Below are positions 52,218-62,701 of a stretch of DNA of 64,000 nucleotides, piece by piece. Position 1 is the stretch's first letter. Every line of letters begins with the position of its first letter. This DNA comes from DATARN01 sp963851105 (GTDB lineage Bacteria; Actinomycetota; Acidimicrobiia; Acidimicrobiales; Palsa-688). The stretch is from NCBI GenBank assembly GCA_963851105.1, contig CAWKNP010000002.1:643364-707363 (forward strand). Direction: 5' to 3'. Made by a program: the position numbers and the translations under genes. The notes beneath the pieces were generated by a model. That model saw only the letters and a program-made list of their open reading frames with translations, did not search any database and had not been told where the DNA came from.

Positions 52218-53728
52218 ATGGGTAGCTTGACGGAGGTCAATCAATCGCTGTGGGTGGCCACTACCTCGCCGGTGCCATATCGGTCGTGGTCGGCGATATC
52301 GACGTTGACGTCGTGGTTGTCGGTGTCGGGATAGCGGTCTGACTGGGCGGCGTTGATCAAACGTGACAGTCTTAGGGTGGCGGTGGTCGAGGCGGGACGG
52401 GTGGCGTCGGGAGCGACCGGGTACACCTCGGCCAAGGTCACCGTCGTCCACGGCTTGATCTACGACACGCTGTGCGCCGCCTACGGCGACGACACCGCCC
52501 GCCGCTACGCCGACGCCAACGTGGCGGGCATGGCAGCCATCGTCGACCTCGTCGACCGCCACGGTATTGGATGCGACCTGCAACGGCGACCGGCGTTCAC
52601 CTACACCTGCGACCCCGAAATGGTCGACACCGTCACCGCCGAGGTAGCGGCCGCGCAGCGCATCGGGTTGGCGGCGGAGTTCACGACCGACACCGACCTG
52701 CCGTACCCGGTCGAGGGTGCCATCGTTGTGGCCGACCAAGCCCAGTTCCATCCCCGCAAGTTTTGTTCGGCGTTGGCCGAACTTGTCGCCGGCGACGGCA
52801 GCCACCTGTACGAACGGACCCGCGCTACCAGCATCGACTACGGCGACCGTCGCCGGGTCACCACCGATGGGGGGGTCATCACCGCCGACTGGGTCATCCT
52901 GGCCAGCCAACTGCCGTTCGTCGACCAAGGCGCGTTTTTCGCCCGCAGCCACCCGGCCCGCTCCACGCCCTAAGCGCCCACCACCTCGACGGGCCGGTCC
53001 CGCAGGGATGTACCTTTCGGCCGACACCCCGACCAGGTCGGTCCGCTCGGCGGTCGACGACCGCCACCTGGTGGCGATCTTCGGCTGCGAGGGCCACAAG
53101 GTGGGCCAAGACAACGACACCACGCGGCGTTACGCGGCGCTGGAAACCTGGGCCCACCAAAACTTCGCGGTGCGAAGCGTCGACCACCGCTGGTCGGCCC
53201 AGGACCACATGTCAGTCGACCATCTCGCCTTCGTCGGACCCCTATCGCCTCGCGACGCACAGGTCCTGGTGGCCACCGGTTTCAACAAGTGGGGAATGAC
53301 CAACGCCGCCGCCGCCGCGTTGATGCTCGGCGATCGCATCTCGGGACGGCCCAACTCCTGGGCGGAGGTGTTCGACACCAACCGGCTCAACGCCCGCCAG
53401 TGGGTCGCCGACCTGGTGACCGAGAACGCCAATGTCGCCAAACGATTTGTGGGCGACCGCCTCACCACCGCCATCACCGGCTCACCGGACGACTTGGCGG
53501 CGGGGGAGGCGGCGGTGCTGCGAGTCGGTCTCACCCGCGTCGCCGCGTACCGTGACACCTCCGGTGTTATGCACCAAGTGTCACCGGTGTGCACCCACTT
53601 CGGATGCACCGTCACCTGGAACACCGCCGAAACGACCTGGGACTGCCCCATGTCACGGGTCGCGTTTCACCTGCGACCGCGAAGTCATCGAGGGGTCCAC
53701 GGTGACCGACTTGGAGTCCCGCTCCTGA
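52218..53728 (+). pseudogene. FAD-dependent oxidoreductase with C-terminal Rieske domain, several frameshifts
   Basis: From ATG 52218: SLWVATTSPVPYRSW, a shift, VDVVVVGVGIAG (GxGxxG), a shift, then ALIKRDSLRVAVVEAGRVASG, TGYTSAKVTVVHGLIYDTL, PAFTYTCDPEMVDTVTAEV and VILASQLPFVDQGAFFAR. Another shift gives SVDHLAFVGPLSPRDAQVLVATGFNKWGMTNAAAAALMLGD and VCTHFGCTVTWN (Rieske C-x-H). The last shift gives CHGSRFTC and ends at 53728. The order DAO-type flavoprotein then Rieske 2Fe-2S matches a known ~500-residue family. All domains are present but at least four indels interrupt it. Confidence 0.75.
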
Positions 53729-54047
53729 AGGCGGCCGGCAGTGTCACCATGCCAGGGCTTGCACCCCCTCTGATCAGAGTCCACCGGAACTGCTGCGGTG
53801 AGGGGTGGGTGGACGCGCACAATGCGGGGCGGGTTGCCGTTCGCGGCTGTGTCAAGCCGCGGAGACAAGTTCGGCTGGCTGGTGTTGGTTGGAGACGACC
53901 TCGAGCCGCGTAACTTTTGGGATCGCCCGGACGACGCGTCGTGCTACCAGGTCCCCGGTCCGGCGCCGATTACCACGCCGCCTACCAGTCGTCGGGTGCA
54001 GTTGCGTCGCGGTGGCACCGGGGATCCTCATGCCGCGCGAATGGTGG
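53729..54047. other. Intergenic stretch, no supported gene
   Basis: About 320 bases. Frames here overlap one another without motifs. A short block, GCGCACAAT (53815-53823), recalls the repeat-C core. Confidence 0.3.
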
Positions 54048-54530
54048 CTACGGCGGTGACGGCAGGCTGCGGCCAAGACGCATCCCGGCGAGGTAGGCCA
54101 CCAGTCCCCGTTTGCCGGCCGCCATCATCACGGCGTGGTTGGCCCGGAAGGCGGGGCGGGCGACGGGGCCGAGCGTGCGGATCAGAGCTTTGCGGGCGGC
54201 GACGTCCTCGTCGAACACCGCGAGCGTCGCTGGCCCCGACCGGCTGATTGTCCAGCGTGACATGCCTTCGAGGTCGCCACTCAATGCCGCCTCCAATGTC
54301 CCCGCGGCGGCGTCGTCGCGGGTCCGTCGGCTCAGGACCCTCAGATTGTACGGCAGGGTCGATCGGATGGTCAGCCAGCAGGTGTCGTCGTCGACTTGGG
54401 TCGCGGCGCGCACCTGGGGCCACCAGGCCGGGTAGTCGAGTAGTTGCCGCAGAGCCGTGAAGACGTCGCCGGGCGAGGCGTCGAGTTGCCATCGGCTGTG
54501 GAACTGGTAGCGACCCCCGGTCATCTCCAC
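54048..54530 (-). CDS. SRPBCC / polyketide-cyclase-like protein
   Basis: 160 residues. START/SRPBCC fold: YQFHSRWQLDASPGDVFTALRQLLDYPAWWPQV, then LTIRSTLPYNLRVLSRR and LEGMSRWTISRSGPATLAVFDEDV. The usual long C-terminal helix is present (FRANHAVMMAAGKRGLVAYLAG). The family binds hydrophobic ligands; role unknown. The start could be GTG 54530 or ATG 54524. Intact frame. Confidence 0.8.
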   Translation of the reverse strand: MEMTGGRYQFHSRWQLDASPGDVFTALRQLLDYPAWWPQVRAATQVDDDTCWLTIRSTLPYNLRVLSRRTRDDAAAGTLEAALSGDLEGMSRWTISRSGPATLAVFDEDVAARKALIRTLGPVARPAFRANHAVMMAAGKRGLVAYLAGMRLGRSLPSPP

Positions 54531-54870
54531 CTACCCCATGCTAAACGTGGCTCTAGCGGTGTTGACGGCTCGGGCGAGGGTTTCGTGCGTCGTCGTCTCC
54601 GATAGCGGCGTCGGGTAGGCGGAGATCCTGGCGAGGCCCTGGTACCGCGTCGGCATGGTGGCAGCCTGTTCGGCTCATGGCCGCTGCGTCTGACGCTGTC
54701 TCGACGTGGTGGCCGTCGCGGTCGGGTGTTAAGGCTCGCAGCGCCCAAGGCGGATGGGATGGTCGAGGGGCAGGGTTCTCCGGGGGCGACAGTGGGTAGA
54801 GGCCCCGGGGATTTTGTCGGCGCCGGCCACGTCAGGTGGCAGCCGCACCGGCCGACCAGAAAGATGGTGC
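54531..54870. other. Intergenic stretch, no supported gene
   Basis: About 340 bases between the SRPBCC gene and the acyltransferase. No repeat or terminator stands out. Confidence 0.3.
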
Positions 54871-55407
54871 GTGGTGGGCGACGACGAGCGACGGGGCCGC
54901 CGAGGCGGCGACGATGGTGAGCCGTTGGCACGGCTGGGTGAGGCGGTCGAAGCGCTGGTGCGCCGTGTCCTGGCCGAACAGCGGCGCGATCCGGTGGCGC
55001 CGGTCGAGTCCCTGCAGCAGATGGCGATCTTCGGTGACGCCGCCCGGCTGCACATCCATCCCACCGCCAAGGTCAACGACGCCTTGTTCAACTTGTCGTC
55101 AGGTGAGGTCACCGTGGGCGCCGACAGCTTTTTCGGCCACCGTGTGTCTGTTCTGACCGGCACCCACGACGTGAACAGTTTCGGGCCGAAACGCCAAGAT
55201 GCCATCCCGACCGACGGCCACGACATCGTGATCGGCGAGGGGGTGTGGGTGGCGTCCAATGTCACCATTGTGGGGCCGTGCACCATCGGCGACCACGCAG
55301 TGGTCGCGGTCGCCTCGTTGGTGCTCGATGATGTCGACGCCTACACCATCGTGGCGGGACACCCGGCCACGGTGGTGCGGGTCATCGACCACGAGGACTG
55401 CGGGTGA
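54871..55407 (+). CDS. Left-handed beta-helix acyltransferase
   Basis: About 178 residues from GTG 54871. Hexapeptide repeats: LHIHPTAKVNDALFNLSSGE, VTVGADSFFGHRVSVLTGTHDV, DIVIGEGVWVASNVTIVGPC and TIGDHAVVAVASLVLDDV. The ending YTIVAGHPATVVR is typical of sugar or serine O-acetyltransferases (maltose-acetyltransferase-like), and the catalytic His is likely in GTHDVNSFG. It overlaps the next gene by four bases, suggesting a small glycan or lipid-modification operon. Confidence 0.82.
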   Translation: MVGDDERRGRRGGDDGEPLARLGEAVEALVRRVLAEQRRDPVAPVESLQQMAIFGDAARLHIHPTAKVNDALFNLSSGEVTVGADSFFGHRVSVLTGTHDVNSFGPKRQDAIPTDGHDIVIGEGVWVASNVTIVGPCTIGDHAVVAVASLVLDDVDAYTIVAGHPATVVRVIDHEDCG

Positions 55408-56207
55408 GACTTGAGATCGGCTCAGGGGAGTTCCCCGCCGCCGGCTACGACGTCCACGTCGACATTTTGGCGTTGCCGGCGGTGGCGGTGGTGTGCGCCA
55501 TGGACCGCCTCCCGTTTCGCGACGCCGCCTTTGAGGGTTTGAGGGCCAACCACATTTTGGAGCATCAAAGCTACGAGCTCCTCGACGCCACCGTCGACGA
55601 GTGGATCCGGGTCCTCGCCCCCGGCGCCGAGGTCGACATCGGAGTGCCCGACGCCTTGTGCCGGGCCTCGTCGTGGGTGTCGGGCGAGATCTCCACCGCC
55701 GAGGCCAACTACTGGATCCTGGGCGGCCATTCCGACCGCGCCGCCCACCAAGGCCGAGACCGCCGGGGTGCGCCCCGCTGGATCTACAACGCCCACCACG
55801 CCTTGTTCGACCCCTCCTCGCTGCGATGCCTGCTGGCCGGCCGCGGTGTCGCCGACATCGTGATCATCCCCGAAGACACCTGCAACATGCGCGCCCACGG
55901 CCGCCTCCCCGGCGGCGGCTCCCGCCGTCCGACGGGCGCGGTGGCGCCAAGAGCCGAGGTCGGGCCCGGCGCCGTGTGGGCCCCGATCGCCGGTTTCGCC
56001 ATCACCGCCGTGCTAATGGTGGGATCGTTCTCCCGGATCGCCCTGGTGTTCAAGATCTTGTGCGCCGCCTTGTTGAGCTACATCGTGGTCATGTTCACCG
56101 TCACGGCAACTGGGCGTCGCTCGCCTCGCATACCTTCATCCCCCACCTGTCGGCCACCAAGGAGTATCTGGCGCCAACGTCATCCGCCACGCGGCCACCA
56201 CCTTTGA
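55404..56207 (+). pseudogene. SAM methyltransferase-like protein fused to an Nramp transporter fragment
   Basis: Residues 1-~165 are a predicted SAM-dependent methyltransferase of the short HILEH class: RLEIGSGEFPAAGYDVHVDI, LPFRDAAFEGLRANHILEHQSYEL and RWIYNAHHALFDPSSLRCLLAGRG. From ~190 the frame changes character to VWAPIAGFAITAVLMVGSFS then RIALVFKILCAALLSYIVVMFTVTA, transmembrane sequence of the Nramp (MntH) type. A shifted frame continues with ASLASHTFIPHLSATKEYLA. The fusion is not a known domain pair and the Nramp part is only a fragment, so I read a deletion join. Confidence 0.6.
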
Positions 56208-56452
56208 GGTGGTGGTCACCATCGAAGATCCAGTCCGCGTCGAGGTGCGCGACGGGGCTGCGATCACCGAAGCGTTCCGGGATCTGGTCGCCAACCCACC
56301 GCGGCGAGTTGCCCCGAGCGCGTCATCCGGTCGCGGGTTGATGCTGATCTCCACGATGGCGTCGCGCTTTGGCCTCGAGGATCGAGGAGCGCACGGCAAG
56401 TCGGTGTGGTTCGAGTTGCCCATCGACCGCGCCCGCCGCGAGCCGATAATCG
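56174..56452 (+). pseudogene. Anti-sigma-type HATPase_c_2 fragment
   Basis: Reads ANVIRHAATTFEVVVTIEDP then VRVEVRDGAAITEAF, and GRGLMLISTMASRFGLEDRG then AHGKSVWFELPI. N..RHA (N box) and GRGL.LI....SRWG (G box) are the signature of RsbW/SpoIIAB-like ATP-binding anti-sigma or serine kinases. The ~50 N-terminal residues are missing: the sequence starts right after the Nramp fragment. The frame runs on to 57132 without recognisable content. Confidence 0.65.
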
Positions 56453-57367
56453 ACAGGGATGATGTGGGTACTGGGTTTGACCTGTCACGGCGTCGGCGCC
56501 GACACCGTGGCGCCGCTGTTGGATTACCGTGGGCGATCGCCCCGAACGGTTCCGCAGCGACGCCGCAGCGGGGCAGCGGGCCATGCGGGCATGTTCTCGA
56601 GCTCATCAACGACGGCGCCGCGACCTCGACCGGCGCATCGCCGAGCCGAGCGCTGCGCGACGACCTTCGGTGTTGGCGCAACGGGGCCGAACTGTTGCCG
56701 GAGGCCTGCTCGGCCGACCCGGGGTGCCACATCCTCAACCCGTGTGCCACATCGTCAAACCCAGCGCCGGGTAGCCGACCGTCCCATCGCCGGGAACGCG
56801 CCCGCCACACGTCGTCCGATTCCGTCGCCGTCGGCCACCGGAATCCAAAACGACCGTGTGTTCTTGTTCCGGGGCGCGGCGGCTACGCGAACGAGGTGCA
56901 CGAATGGCAAGGGCCGCCGTCGGTCACATGTTTTTCTGTTTTTCACTACATGGTGATTTGGCCCGACTGCCCGCCTTTAATGGAGGTATTGGACATGATT
57001 TGCGCCCGCCGATCGCGATGTGCCGTGGTTTTAGCGGCAGCTATTTTGGAGGCGGCTATCCAATGCGTCGGGGTGGGCCTCCGGCCCCGTCGTGGCCGGT
57101 CGCCGCGCCGGTGGAGGCGGTACAATTCGTGAACCCGGTGGTCGGAGCGGCCAATGTCGCGATGACGGAACCATTTTCGTGAACGCAGGCACCCGGCGCG
57201 GAGGCCTACTACTTGGCGGTGGGGACGAGCCAACGCCCTCTGGTCGCAACGCGCCGTGCATACGGTCAGGCCTCAAGCTGATGTCGACGCCGCGAGGGGA
57301 TACACCTGACCGCTTTATGTTGATGCACGAGTGCGGCGCTGCTTTGGCGTGAGCGCGTCGGTCGGAT
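56453..57367. other. Degenerate stretch without a confident gene
   Basis: About 900 bases. A frame at 56856-57182 reads FSGSYFGGGYPMRRGGPPAPSW and ends VVGAANVAMTEPFS; possibly a small real protein, but unsupported. Base composition around 56930-57060 is unusually AT-rich. Confidence 0.3.
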
Positions 57368-57397
57368 ATGTTGGTTGAGACGATGGGAGGCGATGGC

Positions 57398-57619
57398 GTG
57401 AGCGAGTCAGGCGGGGAAGAGGGCGGGGGCGGCAACGACTATCTGACGGCGGGACAAGCGGCGCTGTTGTTGCATGTGTCGGCGAAGTCGGTTGCCCGGT
57501 GGGCGAACGATGGTCGGATCCGGTGCATCGTGACCTTGGGCGGCCACCGCCGGTTCCGACGCGAGGACATAGGCGTCGCGGCGCGGAAAATGGCGGCGAG
57601 AGGGTCAGGTCTGGCGTAG
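57398..57619 (+). CDS. BldC/excisionase-type HTH protein
   Basis: 73 residues from GTG 57398 (an upstream start gives 83). MerR-like winged helix: DYLTAGQAALLLHVSAKSVARWANDGRIRC then IVTLGGHRRFRREDIGVAA. The ending GGHRRF is shared by BldC regulators and phage excisionases. It binds DNA as a small dimer or oligomer. Given two recombinases in the window it could act as an excisionase, but it is not next to either. Confidence 0.82.
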   Translation: MSESGGEEGGGGNDYLTAGQAALLLHVSAKSVARWANDGRIRCIVTLGGHRRFRREDIGVAARKMAARGSGLA

Positions 57620-57629
57620 GCGGGCGAGG

Positions 57630-58937
57630 CGGGGGGGTGACAAGGTGGCCTTCTTGGCCGCCTCCCAGTTGAACGGACGCAACGGCGCCATGCTGATCGC
57701 CCCGCTCAGGGCGCCCGTTCTCTCGGCCTCTCGGCCAGCCGTCGCTTGGGCCGCCACATCGCCCGGGCCGCGGCGACAGTGGTCGTCGCGTCCGGGGGTG
57801 CCGTCGCCCTGCGTGGGCGGTCACCATATTGCTGCCCCGCGCCGAGCGGGTCTTGACCCATGAAGCGCTGGCCCGGACCAGTCCCGACTTGCGGGACCTG
57901 TTCGTGGCGCTGGCGGCGGGCGCCGCGGGTGCCTATGCCACCGCCCGGGAAGACCCTGTCGGCGGCGCGGCCCGGCGGTGGAGCTGGTCCCCCTGCTGGC
58001 CACGGTCGGCTTCACCGCCCCCGCCGGCCGCTTCGACCTGGCCGGCGGCGCCCTGTTGCCGTTCGTTGCCAACCTGATAGCCATCGTATTCGCCGGAGTC
58101 GTCGTGTTCGCCATCACCGGCCTCGCCCCCCGAAAACGCCTCGCTCAGCGCCCGCTGGCCGGCCGTTCCGCGGCTGCCATCCGCCACGCCCGGCGGCTGC
58201 AGCAGATCAACACCGCGGTCACCGCATAGCTGGCCACCACCGATCTCGCCTTGACCGATGTCAATGTCACCGGTGAACAAGTCGAGGTCGACGTCACCGG
58301 CCCCCAGCCGCCCCCCGACACCGAACCGCTCCGCCAAGGCCTGGTCGCCTACCTGGGACCGCTGGGACCGCGGGCCGTGGTACGGGTCCGCTGGTTCCAA
58401 AACGGGACCGCCACCACGGCACAGCCCTCAAAGTTTCCGACCACGACTCTGGCCGCGACCTCAGGCGAACTTCGCCCCGTCGTCCAAACCTGGCTCGCCG
58501 CCAGCGCCGCGGGCGCCGACACTTTCCGGATCACCGCCATAACCGTCGCCCCAGATCACGTGGCCGTCGATGTCTCCGGTCCCGTCGCACCGCTCCCGCC
58601 GCCGACCTGGCCCGCCTCGTCGCCGCCCACCTCGGGAGATCCGAGAAGTCGACGTCCACTGGACCCAGACCGCCACCCCGAACGGGTCACCTGCGGACCG
58701 CTCCGACGGGTCCGCGCCGCGGTGCGCGCCTGGCTGTCGACCCGCCCCGACATCGACCTCGTGAACCTGTCCGTCGCCGGCCCCAAGATCACCGTGGATC
58801 TGGCAGGAATCGACCCGCCCGACACCAGCGCCTTGAACAACCAGATCCGCTCAGTGGCGGGCACAGCCGACCTACAGATCCGTTTCGCCCGCCTCGAACC
58901 CCTGTCTTCGCCTACCCCGCTCCCATCGGCCCCCTAA
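57630..58937 (+). pseudogene. DUF389-family membrane protein, multiple frameshifts
   Basis: Pieces in different frames give one known family: FLAASQLNGRNGAMLIAPLRAPVL, LLPRAERVLTHEALARTSPDLRDL, VALAAGAAGAYATAREDPVGG, LLATVGFTAPAGRFDLAGGALLPFVANLIAIVFAGV, VVFAITGLAPRKRLAQ. A soluble C-terminal part with two similar halves follows (LALTDVNVTGEQVEVDVTG; LVNLSVAGPKITVDLAG), ending at 58937. DUF389 proteins are membrane proteins of unknown transport role. At least four breaks. Confidence 0.7.
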
Positions 58938-58958
58938 CTAATTAACTAACGAACGAAC
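58935..58958 (+). repeat. Short tetranucleotide-like tandem run
   Basis: TAACTAATTAACTAAC followed by GAACGAACG just after the DUF389 remnant. The AT-rich part stands out in the local composition and gives stop codons in all frames. Confidence 0.4.
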
Positions 58959-59170
58959 GCGGACGCCAGCTCAGGGTGGTCGAGGCCGGCGCGGAAGCAG
59001 CGAGAAAGGTGTGCCCCTCCGTTGGATCGAGATGTCGGGACAGTCCCACCGGGACGGATTGCGTAGGCCCTCGTGCCTTGTGCTGAACTCTTTGCAAACT
59101 CTTGCCGCTGGGCCACGGCTTCACCGTCAGCTTGAAGACCCAGCCATCATCGCGAGGCTAACCTTTCGTG

Positions 59171-59400
59171 ATGCCCATCATGTCGGCTCGACGATGGGCT
59201 TGGTTGGTCGCGGGTCTGCTGTGCGCGGCGCTGACACCGGCTGCGTTGCGCCCTGCGGGGATGCCGGCGGCTGGTTCGGTCGCAGCCGATGTGCCGCTCG
59301 CGGCAACCGTCATTGGCGTTTGGCATACTGCCGCGGGGGAACACGCCGAAGCTACGCCGGGTGCCGGCGTCGAAGGCGGGTCCGCCACCGGGCGTCGGTC
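59171..59400 (+). CDS. Possible secreted protein fragment
   Basis: ATG 59171 starts MPIMSARRWAWLVAGLLCAALTPAAL, a convincing signal peptide, then AAGSVAADVPLAATVIGVWH. After ~80 residues the frame becomes Arg-rich and loses sense, though it stays open to 59785. An adjacent frame (59289-59531) may carry the continuation (GPPPGVGLRGFDEPRSGPVV). Probably another frameshifted gene; end not definable. Confidence 0.35.
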
Positions 59401-59624
59401 TCCGAGGCTTCGACGAACCGCGGTCAGGACCGGTCGTACACCGCGTCGCAATGCGTTCGGTGTCGCGGTCGGTGACCCGTCTCCGCCATGTGATCAGCGG
59501 GAGGGCCCCTCCCGCCCCCCGACCCATCTGAGAAACGCCAAGAACACCGATAGCTGTGCGCCGACGTTTTCCCGGCCCGGCCCATTCTCATTCGCGATCT
59601 CTGATCTAAGTACTTGGGGGCATC

Positions 59625-61590
59625 ATGTCCAAACACCCTTCGTTTCGAGCCCGACTGCGCTATCGCTTCGACACCGTGCTGGCCGCAGGAACCGTCGCGG
59701 TCATCGCCTGGCTGGCCGTGGTCACCGCCGCAGTAGTCCTAGTCACCGGGATCTTCGTGTCGGTGGCCGACATGGCGATCCATGAAACGGTCCACCCCGG
59801 GGTCCTGGAGGCCGTCTGGCAGAACCTCATGCGCTCGTTGGAACCGGCTGCCATGGAGAACGATGTCGGCTGGCCCCTGCGGCTGGAGTCCCTCTTCGTC
59901 GTCGTCTTCGGCATCCTGGTCGGTAGCTCGTTGATCGGGCTGGTGGCCAGCGCTATCGACCGGCGTGTGTCGGAGCTGCGCAAGGGGCGCAGCCAGGTGC
60001 TCGAATCTGGTCACACCTTGGTGCTCGGCTGGTCGGAGAAGGTTTTCCCGGTCATAAGCGAACTCGTCATCGCGCACCGCGGGCGGCGGCACAGCTGTAT
60101 CGTCATCCTCGCGCCCCAAGACCGCGTCGAAATGGAGACCGAGATCCGGTCGCGCATCGCCAACCTGGGCCGCACCCGGGTGGTGTGCCGCAGCGGCGAC
60201 CCGTCCAGCCGAGCCGACCTGGCCATGACCAGCCCGTACGACAGCCAGGCCGTCATCGTGCTCGGCAGCAACCACGACGACGGAGACGCACAGGCGATCC
60301 GCACTGTCCTGGCCCTGATGGACGACGTCCGCTTCGCCGACCTGCGCGTCGTCGCCGACTTCCTATACCCCGAGAACGCCGACGCTCTTCGGGCCGCGAC
60401 CGATGGAGGCGCCGTCACCATCGCATCGTCGGACATTATCGCCCGCGTCACCGCCCAAGCGTGCCGCCACGGGGGCCTCGGGGCGGTCTTCCAGGAACTC
60501 CTCGACTTCGAGGACGTCGATGTCCACTTCGACAGCCAACCGGCCCTGGCGGGGCGCCGATTCGGCGACCTGATACTCAGCTACAAATCGGCAGCGCCGT
60601 TCGGTTTGCGCACCGCCGACGGATCGATCCGTTTGAACCCCCCCGACGACTACATCCTCCGCGAGGGAGACACGACCGTGGTACTGGCGTTGGACCGCGG
60701 ACAGTTTGCAGTTGCTGGTCGAACCGTTGACACCCCCCCAAACAGCACCAGCCATCGAGACCGGCTCCGCCCGCCCGGCCCGGATCCTCATCGTCGGATG
60801 GAACCCCTTGGCTGGGCGGATCGTCTCCGAGCTCGACAAATGGGTGACATCGGGGTCCTTCCTGCACGTCCTTGTAGACGAGTCGCTCGTCGCCTTCGAA
60901 GAGGTGACCGTTGACGGTCTGTGCAACCTGGAGATGTCGGTCACCCGGTCCGCGGTGTCGTCACCGTGTCAGGTCGCAGACCTCTGCGAAGCGGAGCGCT
61001 ACGAGCGCGTCGTGGTGCTTTGCTACCGGAAAGGCTTATCGCTGGAGGCGGCAGACGCCCGCGCCTTGATGACCCTGGTTCATTTCCGCGAGTTCCGTCG
61101 CGCCCATCCCGACCTCGGCGCCAAGATGAGCGTGGTCGCCGAGGTGCTCGACATCCGCGACATCGAACTTGCCCGAGTGGCCGGCGCCGACGATCTCATC
61201 GTCAGTGAGCGGCTGACCGCGCTCATGTTGGCGCAGCTGGCGGAGATCCCCGAACGCGAGAAGGTGTTCGCTGATCTGTTCGACGTCCGCGGATCCGATA
61301 TCTGCACGCGCCATGTCGGGTACTACGCCGAACCAACGGCCGGACTCCCGTACGCCTCCTATGTGGCCGCGGCCCATCGCGACGGCCACCTGGCGATCGG
61401 ATACCAATCCGTCGGCACCCGCACCCGATGTCTCGCCGACGGGATCGTCATCAACCCGGACAAGTCGGCCTCGGTAGACTTTCGGCCGGACGACCGACTC
61501 ATCGTCGTCGTTCCCCACCAACTGACATCGGCGACACAAAGTCCCGCAGGCGACGAATCGGCCGAAAATGCGACCCCCAAACGCGTCTGA
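59625..61590 (+). pseudogene. Castor/Pollux-type RCK ion channel, one frameshift at a C7 run
   Basis: ATG 59625 begins a protein with two N-terminal helices (VLAAGTVAVIAWLAVVTAAVVLVTGIF; LRLESLFVVVFGILVGSSLIGLVAS) and a pore-like region between them. A first RCK/Rossmann domain follows (GHTLVLGWSEKVFPVISELV, IVILAPQDRVEMETE, VIVLGSNHDDGDAQAIRTVL). In the neighbouring frame a second RCK domain follows (ARILIVGWNPLAGRIVSELD ... VAGADDLIVSERLTALMLAQLAE) to 61590. Plants use this family (CASTOR/DMI1) as nuclear ion channels; bacterial members are poorly studied. The switch of frame falls at seven C's, 60733-60739. Both parts are otherwise perfect, so the gene may be intact in reality. Confidence 0.82.
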
Positions 61591-61717
61591 GAATGTCCCG
61601 CCGGGCGCGGAAGTTCAAGTGGCGGTCCCCGATACGAGGCGCCGGCATTGGTCGTGGGCGGCGGGATTTGGCCCGCCATAGCTGTTGCTCGGGGACCTTG
61701 GCGAAGAGCGGCGAGCA

Positions 61718-61906
61718 TCACAGAGCGGCGAGGGCGAAGTGGGCGACTGCCTGGCCGTGGCTGTCGCTGCTGTGCTCGACGATGAGCAACTTGGTCGTGT
61801 TTGCCGCCAGCGAGTCCGTTTCGCAACGAGCAAAGACCCGATGTTGCCCTAGCGCTCGCTCAAGATGGTTCAGGATCTCAGCGATGTCGGCGTTCGAGGC
61901 GACCAT
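61718..61906 (-). CDS. Small hypothetical protein
   Basis: 62 residues from ATG 61906: DIAEILNHLERALGQHRVFARCETDSLA then KLLIVEHSSDSHGQAVAHFAL. The amphipathic helix and beta pattern look protein-like, but the family is unknown and no ribosome site is seen. Confidence 0.35.
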   Translation of the reverse strand: MVASNADIAEILNHLERALGQHRVFARCETDSLAANTTKLLIVEHSSDSHGQAVAHFALAAL

Positions 61907-62123
61907 GCAACCAGTGTGCCCGCGACTCGCCGCCCAGCCCTCCTCCAACGACACGAGGGTAGGGGAAGCTCCGTAGCCGTCGTTTTGTACGTGTCGTAAG
62001 GACCTTGATCGGCACCGCACCGTGTTCCAGATCGGATAATCGGTACGCCAGGCTCTCGGACCATCTGTTGCGCTCTGGGCCTGGCTCGGCATTTATCGGG
62101 GATGCCCTGGGTAGAGTTCGGAG

Positions 62124-62477
62124 GTGGCAGGACGCTCCAACGGCGCTTGGTGGAAGGACCTCTACGGCGCTCCACGTTGGATGGAACGCCGTGAGCGTCT
62201 TCGATGGCCCGATTGGGACGCTCTCTCCCATGAGGAGCGACAGGAGCGTCTCATCCGCCGCCGCTCCGACTACATAGTCAGCCACCCAAGGCGTGTGTCC
62301 GCGTCCATTTGGGCCATGATGCTCCTCTCAGTTGGATCCGTGGTCCTCTTGATTGTCGCAATCTCAGTCGGGAACCCCGCGTTCATAGCGCTGTTTGGCT
62401 TTGATGCCGTATGTGCCACCCTGACGGCGCTGCGGATTCGGCGATTGCGACTGAAGGCCCGAACCGCCAGCACGTGA
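62124..62477 (+). CDS. Small membrane protein, unknown function
   Basis: 117 residues from GTG 62124. An Arg/Trp-rich cytoplasmic half (WMERRERLRWPDWDALSHEERQERLIRRRSDY) precedes two helices (ASIWAMMLLSVGSVVLLIVAISVG and AFIALFGFDAVCATLTAL) and a basic tail. Not recognised. Confidence 0.55.
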   Translation: MAGRSNGAWWKDLYGAPRWMERRERLRWPDWDALSHEERQERLIRRRSDYIVSHPRRVSASIWAMMLLSVGSVVLLIVAISVGNPAFIALFGFDAVCATLTALRIRRLRLKARTAST

Positions 62478-62701
62478 CCGCAGTCACTGTCGGGACGCAA
62501 TTGTCGTGCGCGACGTTCAGCCAGTGGAGCTCAGCTGACGGACGACCGTAGACGTGGCTGCTAGGGCACACATGACCGTCGTCCTGGCGTGTCGCCGGCC
62601 TGACCTGTGAAACGGCTGACGTCGGTTTGACGGTGAACGGGAACTCGGGAAGACGAGGGGGATTGCGCCGCTAAGAGCGACCTCACCCCAGGGTTGATAC
62701 C

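Noticed and set aside
56209..57132. A single 307-residue protein
   Set aside because: Only the first ~80 residues match a known domain; the remainder has no fold-like pattern and the composition of a random frame.
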